A stretch of DNA of 64,000 nt from assembly GCA_963693365.1 (NCBI GenBank), contig CAVNZM010000008.1:8928001-8992000 (forward strand), read 5' to 3'. The notes under the pieces were generated by a model. The model was not told the DNA's origin, ran no database searches, and saw nothing but the letters and a program-made list of their open reading frames with translations. A program made the position numbers and the translations under genes. Source of the DNA: Amoebidium appalachense. Taxonomy: Eukaryota > Ichthyosporea. Shown here one piece after another: positions 1 through 28,895 of the stretch. How positions within the stretch are numbered: position 1 is the stretch's first letter; each line of letters starts with the position of its first letter.

Positions 1-1866
1 ACCAAAAGAAACACGGTGCAGGACACAGGCAAAAGCAAACATTCAAGTATGCAACATCGGCAACGCGTGGGGGAGGGGGGGGGGGGGGAGGAGGAGGGGG
101 GGGGGGGGGGGAGGGGGCAGGGGGGGGAGTGAGACAGCGTGAGGAGTAGCGGCAAAGGGAGTGGACCGAGAGGACCACAGGGGGAAGGAGGGGCGGGGAG
201 GGCAGGGGACTGGTGAAAAAGTAAGAGAGAATGAAGTGGAGGAAGGGAGGGGGGGGGAGGGGGGGGGGGGGGGGGGGGTATTGCAGGGGAAGGAGGTCCT
301 GAAGAACAAACACTAGGCGACTATAAAGGCCTTAGAAGTGGACAGCAGTTGGAAGTGCAGAGAGAGAAATCTCAAAGGGGATAAAGGAACATAGAAAGTG
401 CACATAGCAACTGTGTGTGTGTGTGGATGTGGGTGCGAACACACATTTAAGGGAAGCCTGCAACACACACAAAATGGACACAAAGTCTGTGTAGACGTTG
501 TTGCTTCCGTCTTGCTGTATGTGCATTCGTGTATACAAGTTGTTCTGATGCAAGAAGTTACAAACAAGCTTAGAGCCTATTCACATGGATAACGCACCCA
601 GGGAAACAGATTCTCCTTCTTCCCCTATGGCAATAGTTCGAAAGGGAAGGGGAAAACAGCAGCGAGAAAGGAGAGGGGAGAGGGGGGGGGGGGGGGGGGG
701 GGGGGGGGACACATGCCAGCTCACAAGCAGGTAGATGACTGGGTATATGGCAAAGCGAACGATCACTGCTGCCGTAAGAAGGAGAGTTAGGAAGAGAAGA
801 AAGTAGACAAACATGAAGTAAACAGCCTCCCCGGTGGTCAGATGTTGTAGCGTCCACATGATGTTTTACGGTCGGCTTCCCAAAAGGCACACACGAGTAG
901 AGAGGGGCTTGTGCTTCTTTGCTAAGTTGCCAAGTATGAATGAGGGTGCTTGTATGTGTGGGGGGAGTACCGGTTGTGTGTGTGTGTGTGCGTGTGTGCG
1001 TGTGTGTGTCCCACGGCGTATGTGTGCTTGTGGTTGAAAATAAGTCGAAATTTCGCAGCAACAAATGTGTATTTACAGGATCTTGGAAAAGGGTGTCTCT
1101 TTAATTCTTCACCAGAAAACACCAGCGTAGTTTCTTCCTGCAAAGTACCTGATGCCCCTTCATTTCATAATCCCTCGCTACATGCATCGAGAGTTGACGT
1201 TGGCTTGTGACCAACATTAGCACCAAGCTATGTATCTTCCGTTCTGCAGTTCTGATGCATCAAACTGAGGGCATGCTCTGGTGTGGTTGTATGTACAGCC
1301 TCTTGCTGTCTTTGGCACGAGAAAACTGTTCCTGTGCAAGAAGTTGTGTTCCGTATGTACGCAATATTTTCTGTCCAGCCTTGAAATAGTCTCAATATAT
1401 ATGACGTCATCTATCAAGTGTTCGCAACTGCGTGCGGGCCGTCGCCGGTGTGAAACAGAGCGTGTATCCACGGCCCTCTGCCGTGCAAATGGCCGACTAC
1501 AGAGCCATCGATTCTCCTACGACAGCGGCTTAGAACGTATTTATATCAGAACCAGAGTCGAACTGTTTTATGAGGCTGACAGAGGCTAGCGGTATATACA
1601 TGAACCATACAGGGCGTGCCAACAATGAGGCTTGAATTGCTCGCACATACGTATACATAGGCCTACAGAAATGAAAATATGTAAAGTCTTCCATTGTAGG
1701 CTAGATAAGGCACCATGAGTCCTTAATATGGTTATGAAAATAGGTAAATGATTGGATTTGAATAGTAGATTTTCAGCGAGAGATAACGATCTCTATTCCT
1801 ATTGCTGGAGTGTCATGTGGTATTTCACCATTTATGGGCTCAAAATATCTCCCAAAACAGGCAAGC

Positions 1867-1901
<35 letters not shown>

Positions 1902-2234
1902 GCTGTCGCTTTTTTGACTCCCGAGACCTCTCGGACACGGGCCATTCAATAGTCAACAATCGCACCTGAACGCTTTTGCAAGGTGAGAGGTCGTAACAAC
2001 AATATGCTAGGATTTTAGTTCTTTGTATGTTATGCTTGGAGCAGTGCCGTGTTCTCGAGGGCACATGGGCACTCAAGCGCACCACGGTTGCACACACGCG
2101 TGGAAAGTCAAGCAAGCGCGAGAACACGCACACGCGGCCACACACACACACACACACACACTCGCACGCGCGGTCACACGCATACAAACGCATCGTACAC
2201 ACAAACAAATACAGACACAAACACACACATGACT

Positions 2235-2268
<34 letters not shown>

Positions 2269-2272
2269 GAGG

Positions 2273-2542
<270 letters not shown>

Positions 2543-2545
<3 letters not shown>

Positions 2546-2552
2546 TTTACCC

Positions 2553-2625
<73 letters not shown>

Positions 2626-2646
2626 CCCCCCCAGAGCCAGAGAGAG

Positions 2647-2704
<58 letters not shown>

Positions 2705-2717
2705 TTTACCCACCCCT

Positions 2718-2749
<32 letters not shown>

Positions 2750-2835
2750 ACACACACACACACACACACACTCCCCCCCCCCCCCCCCCCCCCTCTCTCT
2801 CTCCCTATGCTCTCTCTCTCTCACGCGAAAAGACA
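2543..2835. repeat. Compound CT/CA/GA repeat, internally duplicated
   Basis: A unit made of the spacer gaccttttacccaccc, then (CT)n, (CA)n and a poly-C run occurs twice in tandem, from about 2541 and from about 2700. The two copies are separated by a (GA)n stretch. The non-repetitive spacer is almost identical in both, so a compound block was duplicated. Confidence 0.85.
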
Positions 2836-2974
2836 CACAAATACTCACACACACGAGTACACACCGGGTACACAGTGTGGTCTACATGTAAAAAAATATT
2901 CACACGCACCCAGGTGACCGCGCATATCATAGTATACAGACACGCAAGCACACGTACACGCACACACACACATG

Positions 2975-3008
<34 letters not shown>

Positions 3009-3130
3009 CACACACACGCACACACACACACACACACGCGCACACGCACACGCACACGCACATACACAAACACACACAAACACACACACACACACACAGA
3101 CACACACACACTCGGGGGGGGGGGGGGGAA

Positions 3131-3170
<40 letters not shown>

Positions 3171-3220
3171 CTCACGTGCTAATTCTTCGTTCTGGTTGCA
3201 GACTTTCAGTGATCACTACC

Positions 3221-14374
<11,154 letters not shown>

Positions 14375-15577
14375 GCACCTGCCGGGAGACACAGGTGCAA
14401 AGGGGAACTATTGCCTTGATTATTGTTGACAAGACCCTTGGCATGTCTTTGAATCCTCTTCCGCCATTTTCCTCTTGATCAATAGGACGTTGGTATCGAT
14501 AAGCCTACGCTTGGCCAGGGGTTACTTTTATTTTGCATGATGACTGTAATGGTATAAATTTAATATTCTACATTTCTAACCCTCCTAGCAACCCGATCCT
14601 TGTTTATTCTTCCTCGTGATTATTAATTGGTGGCCCCTCAAAGCTTTCCTGCTTTTTCTGACACCAAGTTGCGACTGAAACTGGGTGCTTATTTGGGAGC
14701 AAATTGACCATATTGCAAAGGTGCACGTGTGCCTGTCTGTGCCACGTGGGTCTGTATGTAAACAGCGCCGGGTTCACGTGTACACACTGGTGTGCTGTTG
14801 GGTTAACGTTATATTTTCTGCAGCATCCCCAATTACTGATATCATATTCACACAATGTGCGTTGATGAGTGAACCGCGCAGGCCAGGCCTGAAAATCTGA
14901 AGGTGCTTATTAGCATTCAAACAGCTTGAACCCTCATGGGCCTATGCTAATTAGTTCAAGTGCATGTGTACAATGTCATGCTAGTGTATTGTGTGAACAG
15001 TGAGTGCGCGCTTCTGATCGTGGCTCACCGTCACGGCCCTCTGAACACCCGTGCTCACCGTAGTGCCAAATTTACACAGTTTATCCGTGTACACGTGCAT
15101 ACGTTGGATACAACCATTTGCATCTCAGGGTGACCACCATGAAGGAGGGCTCGTATATGCTGGGCTCGTATTCTCGCCTACAATACATATTCCAGGTTGT
15201 GGGATATCGATTCTGCCAGTGGGATTTGTATTCGCAGATCTATTCGGAGAAGATTAATGTCTATGATTGGCTGAAGGCAACCTATTCGAGCGATGCAAAA
15301 GGGGGCAAAACTGGAACAACGCTGACGTAATCTTGCCTGGGCCCTGGCACCAGCCGCGGCGATGGTCGCCGTGCTCCGTGCGTGCATAGCAAAACTTTCG
15401 GCTCTATACTGTATACAGCTATAGTATTTTTTGGTCTTACCCAACTAAATACCGTTGTAGAGCTTTTAATTCAAACAAAGAGCGCTTCTACACAACCCAA
15501 AACGTAGGATACACGTAAACAAGGTGCTGCCATTGTGTGCGCTTTTCTTCATTCACTTGCTGTGATTGCTAGGTGTG
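14375..15577. other. Gap between PARK7 and the Vps62-DysF gene
   Basis: Unusually free of simple repeats and probably holds the PARK7 3' UTR and the promoter of the next gene. A GC-rich patch around 15327-15385, with a CRE-like TGACGTAA at 15323-15330, is a reasonable promoter candidate for the gene that starts at 15578. I see no extra exon that I can defend. Confidence 0.4.
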
Positions 15578-21587
<6,010 letters not shown>

Positions 21588-21895
21588 TTTAGGCAATGGA
21601 CTTTTTCCGTATTTGCCTTTTTTTTTTTTTTTGCATCTTACTCGTTAGGCACTGGTGGCGATGGTACCTACCTAATTAGGCAATGTCGGTTGTGGGCCTT
21701 TCTGGTTATTGATTGGACCCGGTACCTTCCTAATTAGGTGCCTTGGGTTTCACACGTTGTATTGATATATTAGGTGCTTGTGTATGGATCTTGCTAGAAG
21801 ACGAAAATGTACTGTGTTAAAAACTCTCTTGTGAACGAGGCAATACCGATTCAGGGCTGTTATTTCTGAGAAAAGGCCCCGGTAGACCAGGAAAA

Positions 21896-21940
<45 letters not shown>

Positions 21941-23241
21941 AGGCGCTTGAGTTGTGGTAACGGGATTGATTAACAGTAGGGTTTAATCATGGGCATTGTA
22001 TGTATGTGCTAACGCGGTATACGTAGTCACTGTTTCTCTGTTGAAATTAAATGGAAACGGCGGGTATTTGGTGTCGTGGCCACAGGCATATAAGTGATAC
22101 GTAATTGGTTGTGATTGAATGAAAGTACCAATTAGTAGTAGGTGACCATGTGGTGCAATGTTTTTATTGGTGTATATGGTGATTAAGGGTGAGCATTTGC
22201 TGTTAGATTCGAACGATCGAGGAATCCCTTATGGAAATTTGACTGCTTTTTTAGGTTGTATAGTCCCTCTTAACCCTCTGCACAGACACACGCGCGTGCA
22301 CATACACATACACACACACAAATGCACATGCACATAGGCACGCGCGCGCACACACACACACACACCCACACACTGTGACACACACACACAATCAAACAAC
22401 ACACGCACGCGCGCGCACACACACACACAAACAACGCCCGCACACCCGCACACACATATACCCACAAACACCGCGGGTACGCACACACATGCACAACACA
22501 ATCTGACTGCCCACATGCACATGTGCTCGCACACACAATGATGCACAGACAGACACCACCACGACTACATACACGTACACGCAGAGACACTTGTGTATGA
22601 TTTTCCGCAGTGTTACGATACAAAATGCATATGCCATGTGTACTAATTAAATACTGAATCATGCGTGTGTAGCAGCGGCGTGTTGTTAGAACTTATGATT
22701 CCAGTGTTGAATTTGGGCTCAAAAAGAACACCCAATATGCAAAACAAGACTGCCACTGTAATCATGTTGCAAGTATGAGTACGAACGCAAAAGATAACGA
22801 AAGCAATGAGCTATAGCGTTTGAGGAAATATTTAACGTAATGGTAGGCAAAAGGACCTCCCCCCTTCCCCACAACCCCCCCCCCCCCCCCTCCCCCGGCC
22901 CACCTGCAGCGGTTTTACTACCCGGGCTCATGTCATCTCCTACCTTTTAGGGCCACCCCCTCCTCCTCCCTTCCCCCCCCCCCTCCCCCCTCCCACCCCC
23001 GTCCCCCGGGTCTCCCGGACCTTTCCTATTGTAGCCCACCACCTCCGGTGGCCAGCTAAGCACAAGGAGCAAACATGCATGGGAATGCACACATCGTGCG
23101 CATCATGCACACGCACAATCATGTGGTCGTTTTTTTTTTTTTTTTTTTTTTTTTTTTGGGGGGGGGGGGGGGGTAACACACATATATCACCGTAGCGGCA
23201 GTGGGGCCCTGCGGAGGTGGGAGGTGGGGAGGTGGTGGTGG

Positions 23242-23280
<39 letters not shown>

Positions 23281-23461
23281 ATGTGGAGGGAGGATGAGGA
23301 TACCGAAACAACCTTATAATCATTTAGTGTCAGAAGAGGAGGGAAGGTTTCGTGGAACAGGGTGGGTTGGTAAGTGGATGTGTGTGTGTGTGTGTGTGGG
23401 GGGGGGCGCGGGCAGGTGGGAGGCGGGGCGTGGTGGTGGGTGGGTGGGTGGGTGGGTGGGT

Positions 23462-23500
<39 letters not shown>

Positions 23501-24064
23501 CAGCATGACCAATCGTAATCGAGATTTAATTTATTTAGGACGACGACATACAGTGCCTTTTAAAAAAAGGCTAATTTATAGTCCCTCTATTTAATAGCTC
23601 GACAAGTGCCTGTTGGAGAACAATTTGTGTTCCCCTGTAGGTAACATTATTACAACAATCCCTATATTTATGTAGGTCCCATACCATTTTTCAGTTTATC
23701 TAAATGGTTCAGTCAAATCAATTCATCATACTCACGGACATATCAGCAAAATCAGAGAGATTGTTTCTGGCTATGAGGTCAAAATAGCCGTGTTCCTAGG
23801 GAGGGACGGAAAAGGAAAAAAAGGGAAAAGAAAACCGAAACATCATAATATATATCATACTGAATCATTTATGATCGACGTACGTACAGTCGTTCCGGAT
23901 ACATAGCTTACAGAAAAAAAAAAGAACAATCCCAAATTCGAACATCACATGATAGTATTGTACAACAGAAGAAATTAAATACCGATGGCCATCAACATCA
24001 TAGTACCGAAATACAATGCAAAATTAGCGGGTGAACATAAGCTTGTGTTCGGGGAGCGGGGATG

Positions 24065-24113
<49 letters not shown>

Positions 24114-24160
24114 CTGCCTGTCAAAACAAGGAAACCTACTATTTACACATTTCTCATAAA
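21588..24160. other. Gap between the Vps62-DysF gene and the HMG-box gene
   Basis: The two genes are convergent, so both 3' UTRs should lie here. The first 170 bases carry three related palindromic motifs built on CCTAATTAGG. Later parts hold a poly-C run (21898-21938), a degenerate (CA)n tract (22275-22590), poly-T/poly-G (23129-23173) and poly-G with GTGG (23210-23500). A minus-strand AATAAA at 23530-23535 is a possible poly(A) signal for the HMG gene. I found no further exon. Confidence 0.5.
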
Positions 24161-25816
24161 TCACAAGAGGCTATCAACCGACCACAGTGGTGTTTTCCCT
24201 GCACCTTTTGAATTTTCCTTCGAAAGGGGGGTCTTATAAGCGTTGGAATGTCCATTGGACAATTCCTTGCGCAAAGACAGACCCTTCACATTCTCCAACC
24301 AATCGTCTCTGTCCGCCGCACTACGGAAGGTGCTAGAGGTGTGAATATCCCCCCAGCTGCTCGCACGGGACCTCTCCGAAAATTCGCTCTTCTGCTCCGG
24401 GTACCCAACGATATTCCAAACCGGGTCGGCAGTCGAATCGGGTTGTGATGCCGGGCTACGATCGTAAGACTCGGATCTCCCGCTCCACACACGTGTCTGC
24501 CTGCCTGCATGCAACTGGTACGGCTCACTCTGACGGCGGGCTGACCCTTGTGGGATATGGCCTCGGGGGGATCTTTCCGGGCCGGGCCCAGATGTTCTTC
24601 GGGTTGGGTTTTCCAAGTGTGTAGGGTAACGAGCCGCCATAACAGCCGCGTTGGGATAGTATGGTGCCGAATGAGAATCCGGGGAGTCTTCGCGCGCTCT
24701 CCGGTCATAAACAGTCTCGGGGGGGTCTGAAAATCGTCTCGGTTGGAAATAAGGCTCCTCCAGGTATGCGGTGCCGTTATGCTCACCCGTCGCTTTGCTT
24801 GTGTGCAGGGGAAACGTAGGGGAGGGGGGTCGGTGCCCAAATTTGATCGAAGGAATGGAAGGGGAGGATTGCGCAGAGCCGTGTCCGTGACTAAGTGAGC
24901 AGTTGAAAGGGGGGATGTTACTGGTCTGAGACGGGCGTCGTGAGGGAAAAGAACGGGGACTCTCCCAGTCCATCGCATAACTCTCCCACTCCTGTCTCAC
25001 GTGGGCCTCGTACGAACTGCTGTTGTCTTTCCTGTTGTTCTCAGAGTCCCGCGGCGGCGATTCGTTCCATCCCGTTTGAAGATTTCTCTCGCCATAATGC
25101 TGGGTGTTTTGCCTCGGTGCCCATTGTGTGGTTTCGTTTCCGCTTGGTGGGCGGGTGGTGGTTGGGGTAGGCGCAGTGCGCGGTTTCGGGGTTGTTTTTC
25201 CTCCTTTGCGGTAACGGAAATTGGGATGGTCCTTGCGATGTTGGTCGGCTATTGCTTTTGCCTTGAGAATGAAAGGCATTCGCTCGTCCTGTGATAGGTT
25301 AAGCCACATGTCGCCCAAAACCTTGCTGACAGCCTTGTTGTCTTTTCCCGGGTGCTCACGCTGGACCGCCGTACGATGCTCGCGTGCAAATATAAGAAAT
25401 GAGTTCATGGGTCGACGGACACTGGCATCGCTCTGCTCGGATGATGTCGTTTCAACGGGCTTTTGGAGTTGGGGATTTGTGTTGTTTCTGTCGTGGTGTT
25501 CGAAAAAACTTTCTCGCGGTATTGGGTGAGAAGGGGCAGTAGTGTGAAAGCTCCCGCTTGACCTCCTTTCCTGCTGATTTTGCGTGCTGTTGTGTCTGTG
25601 CGACTGTGAATGGTAGAGGGGATCCGATGCTTCGTATTCTGTGTATGGGCTTGGACCTGGATAGGAAGAGTCATATTGGCTGTGGGTTTGCAAAAACTCC
25701 GTGTGTGTTGTGTAAGGAGAGGTAGGTGGTGATGTTTCCATATCACCGTCTGTGTAGTAGGAACTAATATTGGACGTGTGTTCCTGCCACATAGTGCTCT
25801 TACGTGCGTGAGACAT
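24161..25816 (-). CDS. HMG-box transcription factor (Sox/MATA type), single exon
   Basis: An uninterrupted frame of 551 codons from the ATG at 25816. One HMG box spans about residues 133-207. It starts RRPMNSFLIFAREHR, continues with HPGKDNKAVSKVLGDMW and closes with DHPNFRYRKGGK. The RPMNSF start and the basic tail after the box are the sequence-specific Sox/TCF/mating-type style rather than the HMGB style, so a nuclear DNA-binding role is expected. Flanks are low-complexity and polar: Ser/Thr/Tyr/His-rich before the box, Arg/Ser/Pro-rich after it. No second domain is visible. The start was chosen because tgttttag immediately precedes it and reads as a possible 3' splice site; the frame stays open to 25966, so a longer N terminus is possible. 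Assignment to a particular Sox subgroup is not safe. Confidence 0.85.
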   Translation of the reverse strand: MSHARKSTMWQEHTSNISSYYTDGDMETSPPTSPYTTHTEFLQTHSQYDSSYPGPSPYTEYEASDPLYHSQSHRHNSTQNQQERRSSGSFHTTAPSHPIPRESFFEHHDRNNTNPQLQKPVETTSSEQSDASVRRPMNSFLIFAREHRTAVQREHPGKDNKAVSKVLGDMWLNLSQDERMPFILKAKAIADQHRKDHPNFRYRKGGKTTPKPRTAPTPTTTRPPSGNETTQWAPRQNTQHYGERNLQTGWNESPPRDSENNRKDNSSSYEAHVRQEWESYAMDWESPRSFPSRRPSQTSNIPPFNCSLSHGHGSAQSSPSIPSIKFGHRPPSPTFPLHTSKATGEHNGTAYLEEPYFQPRRFSDPPETVYDRRAREDSPDSHSAPYYPNAAVMAARYPTHLENPTRRTSGPGPERSPRGHIPQGSARRQSEPYQLHAGRQTRVWSGRSESYDRSPASQPDSTADPVWNIVGYPEQKSEFSERSRASSWGDIHTSSTFRSAADRDDWLENVKGLSLRKELSNGHSNAYKTPLSKENSKGAGKTPLWSVDSLL

Positions 25817-26394
25817 GACTAAAACAACCGCACCCACAGGCCCACACATTTGGAAAGGGAAAACAAACTGACACCGATGATAAATTATGCCGGGAGAGAT
25901 AGACGAAAAGGTGTCGTGCCGCGTGCCGTAGGCCGGTTGATAGCCACAGGGCAATCGCAAGCTCAACTTGTGCGCTTCCGTCCACGTGCACAGGTGCGCG
26001 CCTCAAATATAAATTATGCTGTTTGCTTTTCGGTATGCGTAAAAAACCTGGTCTTGGGACCGTGCCGATTGAAGTTTCTGTTTTGTAACTTTTGTTTACA
26101 GCAGTGCAATGAGATGGGTGGGGTTTATGCACTTTGTATTGCTGCGGACATCGTCAGGGGCCCAGCCTCACTTAACTGCCTACTGCGTTTTCCAGCGCAG
26201 CCAATCAAATGCAGCTACAAGTAGTGACTTATGAGATGATTTGCATACACAAGGAAACCGCACACCGAACTCTATGAATGGGGAAGTGAATGCGTGAATC
26301 GGATCATTCAAGCCGTTGAATGATCATGATAGACACGAAAAACTTCGTGATATTGGCTTGAGAAACACATCATTACAAAATTCTAGCACACACG

Positions 26395-26395
<1 letters not shown>

Positions 26396-26479
<84 letters not shown>

Positions 26480-26498
26480 CACGCACACACGCACACAC
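26396..26498. repeat. (CA)n microsatellite
   Basis: About 50 CA units, with CGCACACA interruptions at the right end. Confidence 0.95.
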
Positions 26499-27042
26499 AA
26501 CCAGCTGATACTGAGTGTCCCAGGGGAGCCCGAAAAACAAAAAAAAAAAACAAAAAAAAACGGAGAACCCCAACTAATTGATTTTTCTTAGTCTTTATGG
26601 TGGCTCGTAGAGAAAGTAAACCCTGATATATAAACATCACCCGACAGCTATGCACGTGATCATGATATATATACCGCTGAGGGGATATTCCGAGCAAACC
26701 CCCCCCATACCTGAGACTGGTCTCTCTTTGCCTCGAGTACACAGCGTAAACCCCTTCGTGATATGCTCGTGAGTGTTGGTTGTTTTATGCATGAGACGCC
26801 AGAATGCATTTGTTTGCCTTTGTGCACGCTGGTTTGCAAAACTTTGCATAGTGGTTGCACAACGGTGGGCATGCAACGATCTTTCCAAACACTTTGGTGC
26901 TTGCTACACCAATTAGGGCTTCTCTTGGGAAAAAAATTAAACAACCAATAGATTTCATCATCTCAAGATAGGCCATGATGACTCGATGAGGCTGCCCATT
27001 CCATTCAAGCACTGGCCAGTCAGAGCGAGGCTGGCGCGTGCC

Positions 27043-27176
27043 TATATGAGCGTAATCAGCGGCATAGTATAGGGGGAGCCATGAGGCTCGGGCAGGGTCT
27101 CGGCGGATCTGGTCTCTGCCTATGACTCCAAGTACAAATTCATATGCGTGTGATTGTGGGACAATCTCACTCATAC
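27043..27176. repeat. 134-bp direct repeat, copy 1
   Basis: Identical to 27274-27407 except for two bases near the left end. It contains self-complementary segments: gagcc-atga-ggctc at 27077-27090 and gattgt-ggg-acaatc at about 27152-27166. No protein family is recognised in any frame. It could be a structured RNA unit or an ordinary duplication. Confidence 0.85.
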
Positions 27177-27273
27177 GTCTCGGCGGCGGGAGTGAGCTCG
27201 CCCCGAGCTCATAGCAGTGCGCAGTGGAAAGCGGCTAGGCCATCAGAGGGCGGTCGGGCTGTCTCTGCTACCA

Positions 27274-27407
27274 TATATGAAGGTAATCAGCGGCATAGTA
27301 TAGGGGGAGCCATGAGGCTCGGGCAGGGTCTCGGCGGATCTGGTCTCTGCCTATGACTCCAAGTACAAATTCATATGCGTGTGATTGTGGGACAATCTCA
27401 CTCATAC
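27274..27407. repeat. 134-bp direct repeat, copy 2
   Basis: Second copy, offset 231 bases from the first, with the same two hairpins. The sequence between the copies is unrelated to the unit. Confidence 0.85.
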
Positions 27408-27996
27408 ATGCCGGGCGATAAAAGCCGTTCAGATGACCAAATATTATATGCGCATGCAGTTTGGCGCATTTATTCGTCTCACGAGCACGCAAATCAAAAA
27501 CACCTCAGCGTGCAACAAGTAGTAATTAGTTCCATTAGGCATAAAATTAATCGCTTATAATATATTCCATTTGCATATTCTCTGCCAAGCTACCCTTTAC
27601 CTCTCCATGGAAACAAAAGCCGTACTGCATACACATAACGTCGAGCATCAGTTGACCAATCAGGTCTAAGTTCGACACATTCTAGCTTCAGCCAATCGAT
27701 ATTGCCTAACAGGCTGAGACTCTGAGAGTGAGACCTGCCGCCCGACTGCCCGAGTCAGGAGTCGGGACCGCAAAATGTGCACTTAGAGAACGCATATTGG
27801 TGCACTTAGCTATATGAACAGTTTAAAAGAAATAATCGCTTTGATTAGCTATATGTGAGGCGTGAGCTCGCCCGCATAATTTGCATTGTTCACCAGCTAA
27901 GCTTGGAGCGAGAGTAGTTCGCGACTCCGAGATCTAATACTTGCAGAAATGTGAGGAATGCCGCTGAATCTGATTGGCAAATTCCAGTGGCGCCCT

Positions 27997-28004
27997 ACAC
28001 TAAT
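27997..28004. repeat. Target site duplication, left copy (ACACTAAT)
   Basis: Eight bases directly left of the hAT-like terminal repeat, repeated exactly at 34979-34986. Confidence 0.85.
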
Positions 28005-28419
28005 TAGGGGTCTGTAGATCTATCGGGAATTTCTCGTGATATTTAGGTACCTGTTGAGAAAGGAAAGAAGCCGGATATTTAGCCACGTTTTTGGGAAATG
28101 AAAATGATATTTAGGTGTAATTCTTGTTTTCATCGCCGCTGGTGCCACTTTTGTGCTGAACTTTTTAATCGCAAGCATGTTGATAGGTGTGAGTTTTTAT
28201 GTCGCGTTTTACCTCTTTCCCCACGGGTGTCTGCTACACTAGCTGGCAATGTGAACACTTTAGACTTCTTGTTGAATTCTGTTGGTCGTCACATTGAGTA
28301 TTTATATGATTTTCACACAGTGTTCAGGTATCTCAGTATGCACTTGTTACTGGATAACTCGTGAAGTTTTTATTGTCTTCTCAGTATGCCGTGCATACTT
28401 GCATATCTTTCCGTCGAAT

Positions 28420-28690
28420 AATGTACGTTTCATATGCGCAGCAGATGAAAGATGTTTCACGGATCACTTCGGGCGCAGGCAGCCGGGCGGCCCATGACGT
28501 CACGGGCCGCGGCGCCAGGCGCAGCCGCAGCGGCGGCTGACATCGGTCTGGCGCAGCGCCTGACGTCAGGCGCCACCAGCGCCGGTATTTCCGGCGCAGC
28601 ACACTGCAGATGCAGGCCACCTTCGTTTTCGCCGTGTGCTGCACGTACGGTTTTTGTTAGCACGATTGCGTTTTCGGTGGCTAGCACACG
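28420..28690 (+). repeat. Split direct repeat A1 of the DIRS element
   Basis: 271 bases, same as 33483-33753 (constant offset 5063, no gap seen). Starts AATGTACGTTTCATATG and ends GGCTAGCACACG. Confidence 0.9.
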
Positions 28691-28895
28691 CGGCAGCAGG
28701 TCGAGCAAAGCGAAATGCTGCATAGGCTCGAAGATGGCAGCCCCCCGGACCTCCGGGGACAGGTGGGGGCAGGGTGGGTTCGACTGGCTGCGCTGGCTGG
28801 CCCCCCAAACGGCCAGTTGCAGGGCATTGGGCGGCGGAGGCAGCTGGTGCATGTCGCCGCCCTGAGGGTCCTCCTCACGGGGGCGCTTGTTGGCG
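28690..28895 (+). repeat. Inverted repeat arm 1 inside the DIRS element
   Basis: 206 bases whose reverse complement equals 28984-29189 by eye, leaving an 88-base centre. It is effectively an inverted copy of the beginning of the gag-like coding region. Confidence 0.9.

Larger units (their letters stand above)
25817..27996. other. Upstream region of the HMG-box gene
   Basis: Contains a CCAAT box at about 26199-26203 (gcagccaatcaaatg), an obvious promoter candidate for the minus-strand HMG gene. Further right are a (CA)n array (26396-26498), the duplicated 134-bp unit at 27043-27407, and an AT-rich unique stretch with two more CCAAT motifs (about 27655 and 27693). No protein gene is supported. 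Confidence 0.45.

Noticed and set aside
570-1064. Minus-strand frame of 164 codons upstream of PARK7
   Set aside because: Low-complexity Pro and Thr-His runs join unrelated segments; no conserved motif or splice support.
24161-25966. Longer HMG-box start at 25966
   Set aside because: The extra N terminus is rich in Cys and hydrophobic residues unlike the rest, and an acceptor-like tgttttag directly precedes the ATG at 25816.
26785-27492. Two minus-strand frames sharing MSEIVPQSHAYEFVLGV
   Set aside because: The shared peptide only reflects the duplicated 134-bp unit. No family is recognised and the frames end arbitrarily, so I describe the DNA repeat instead.
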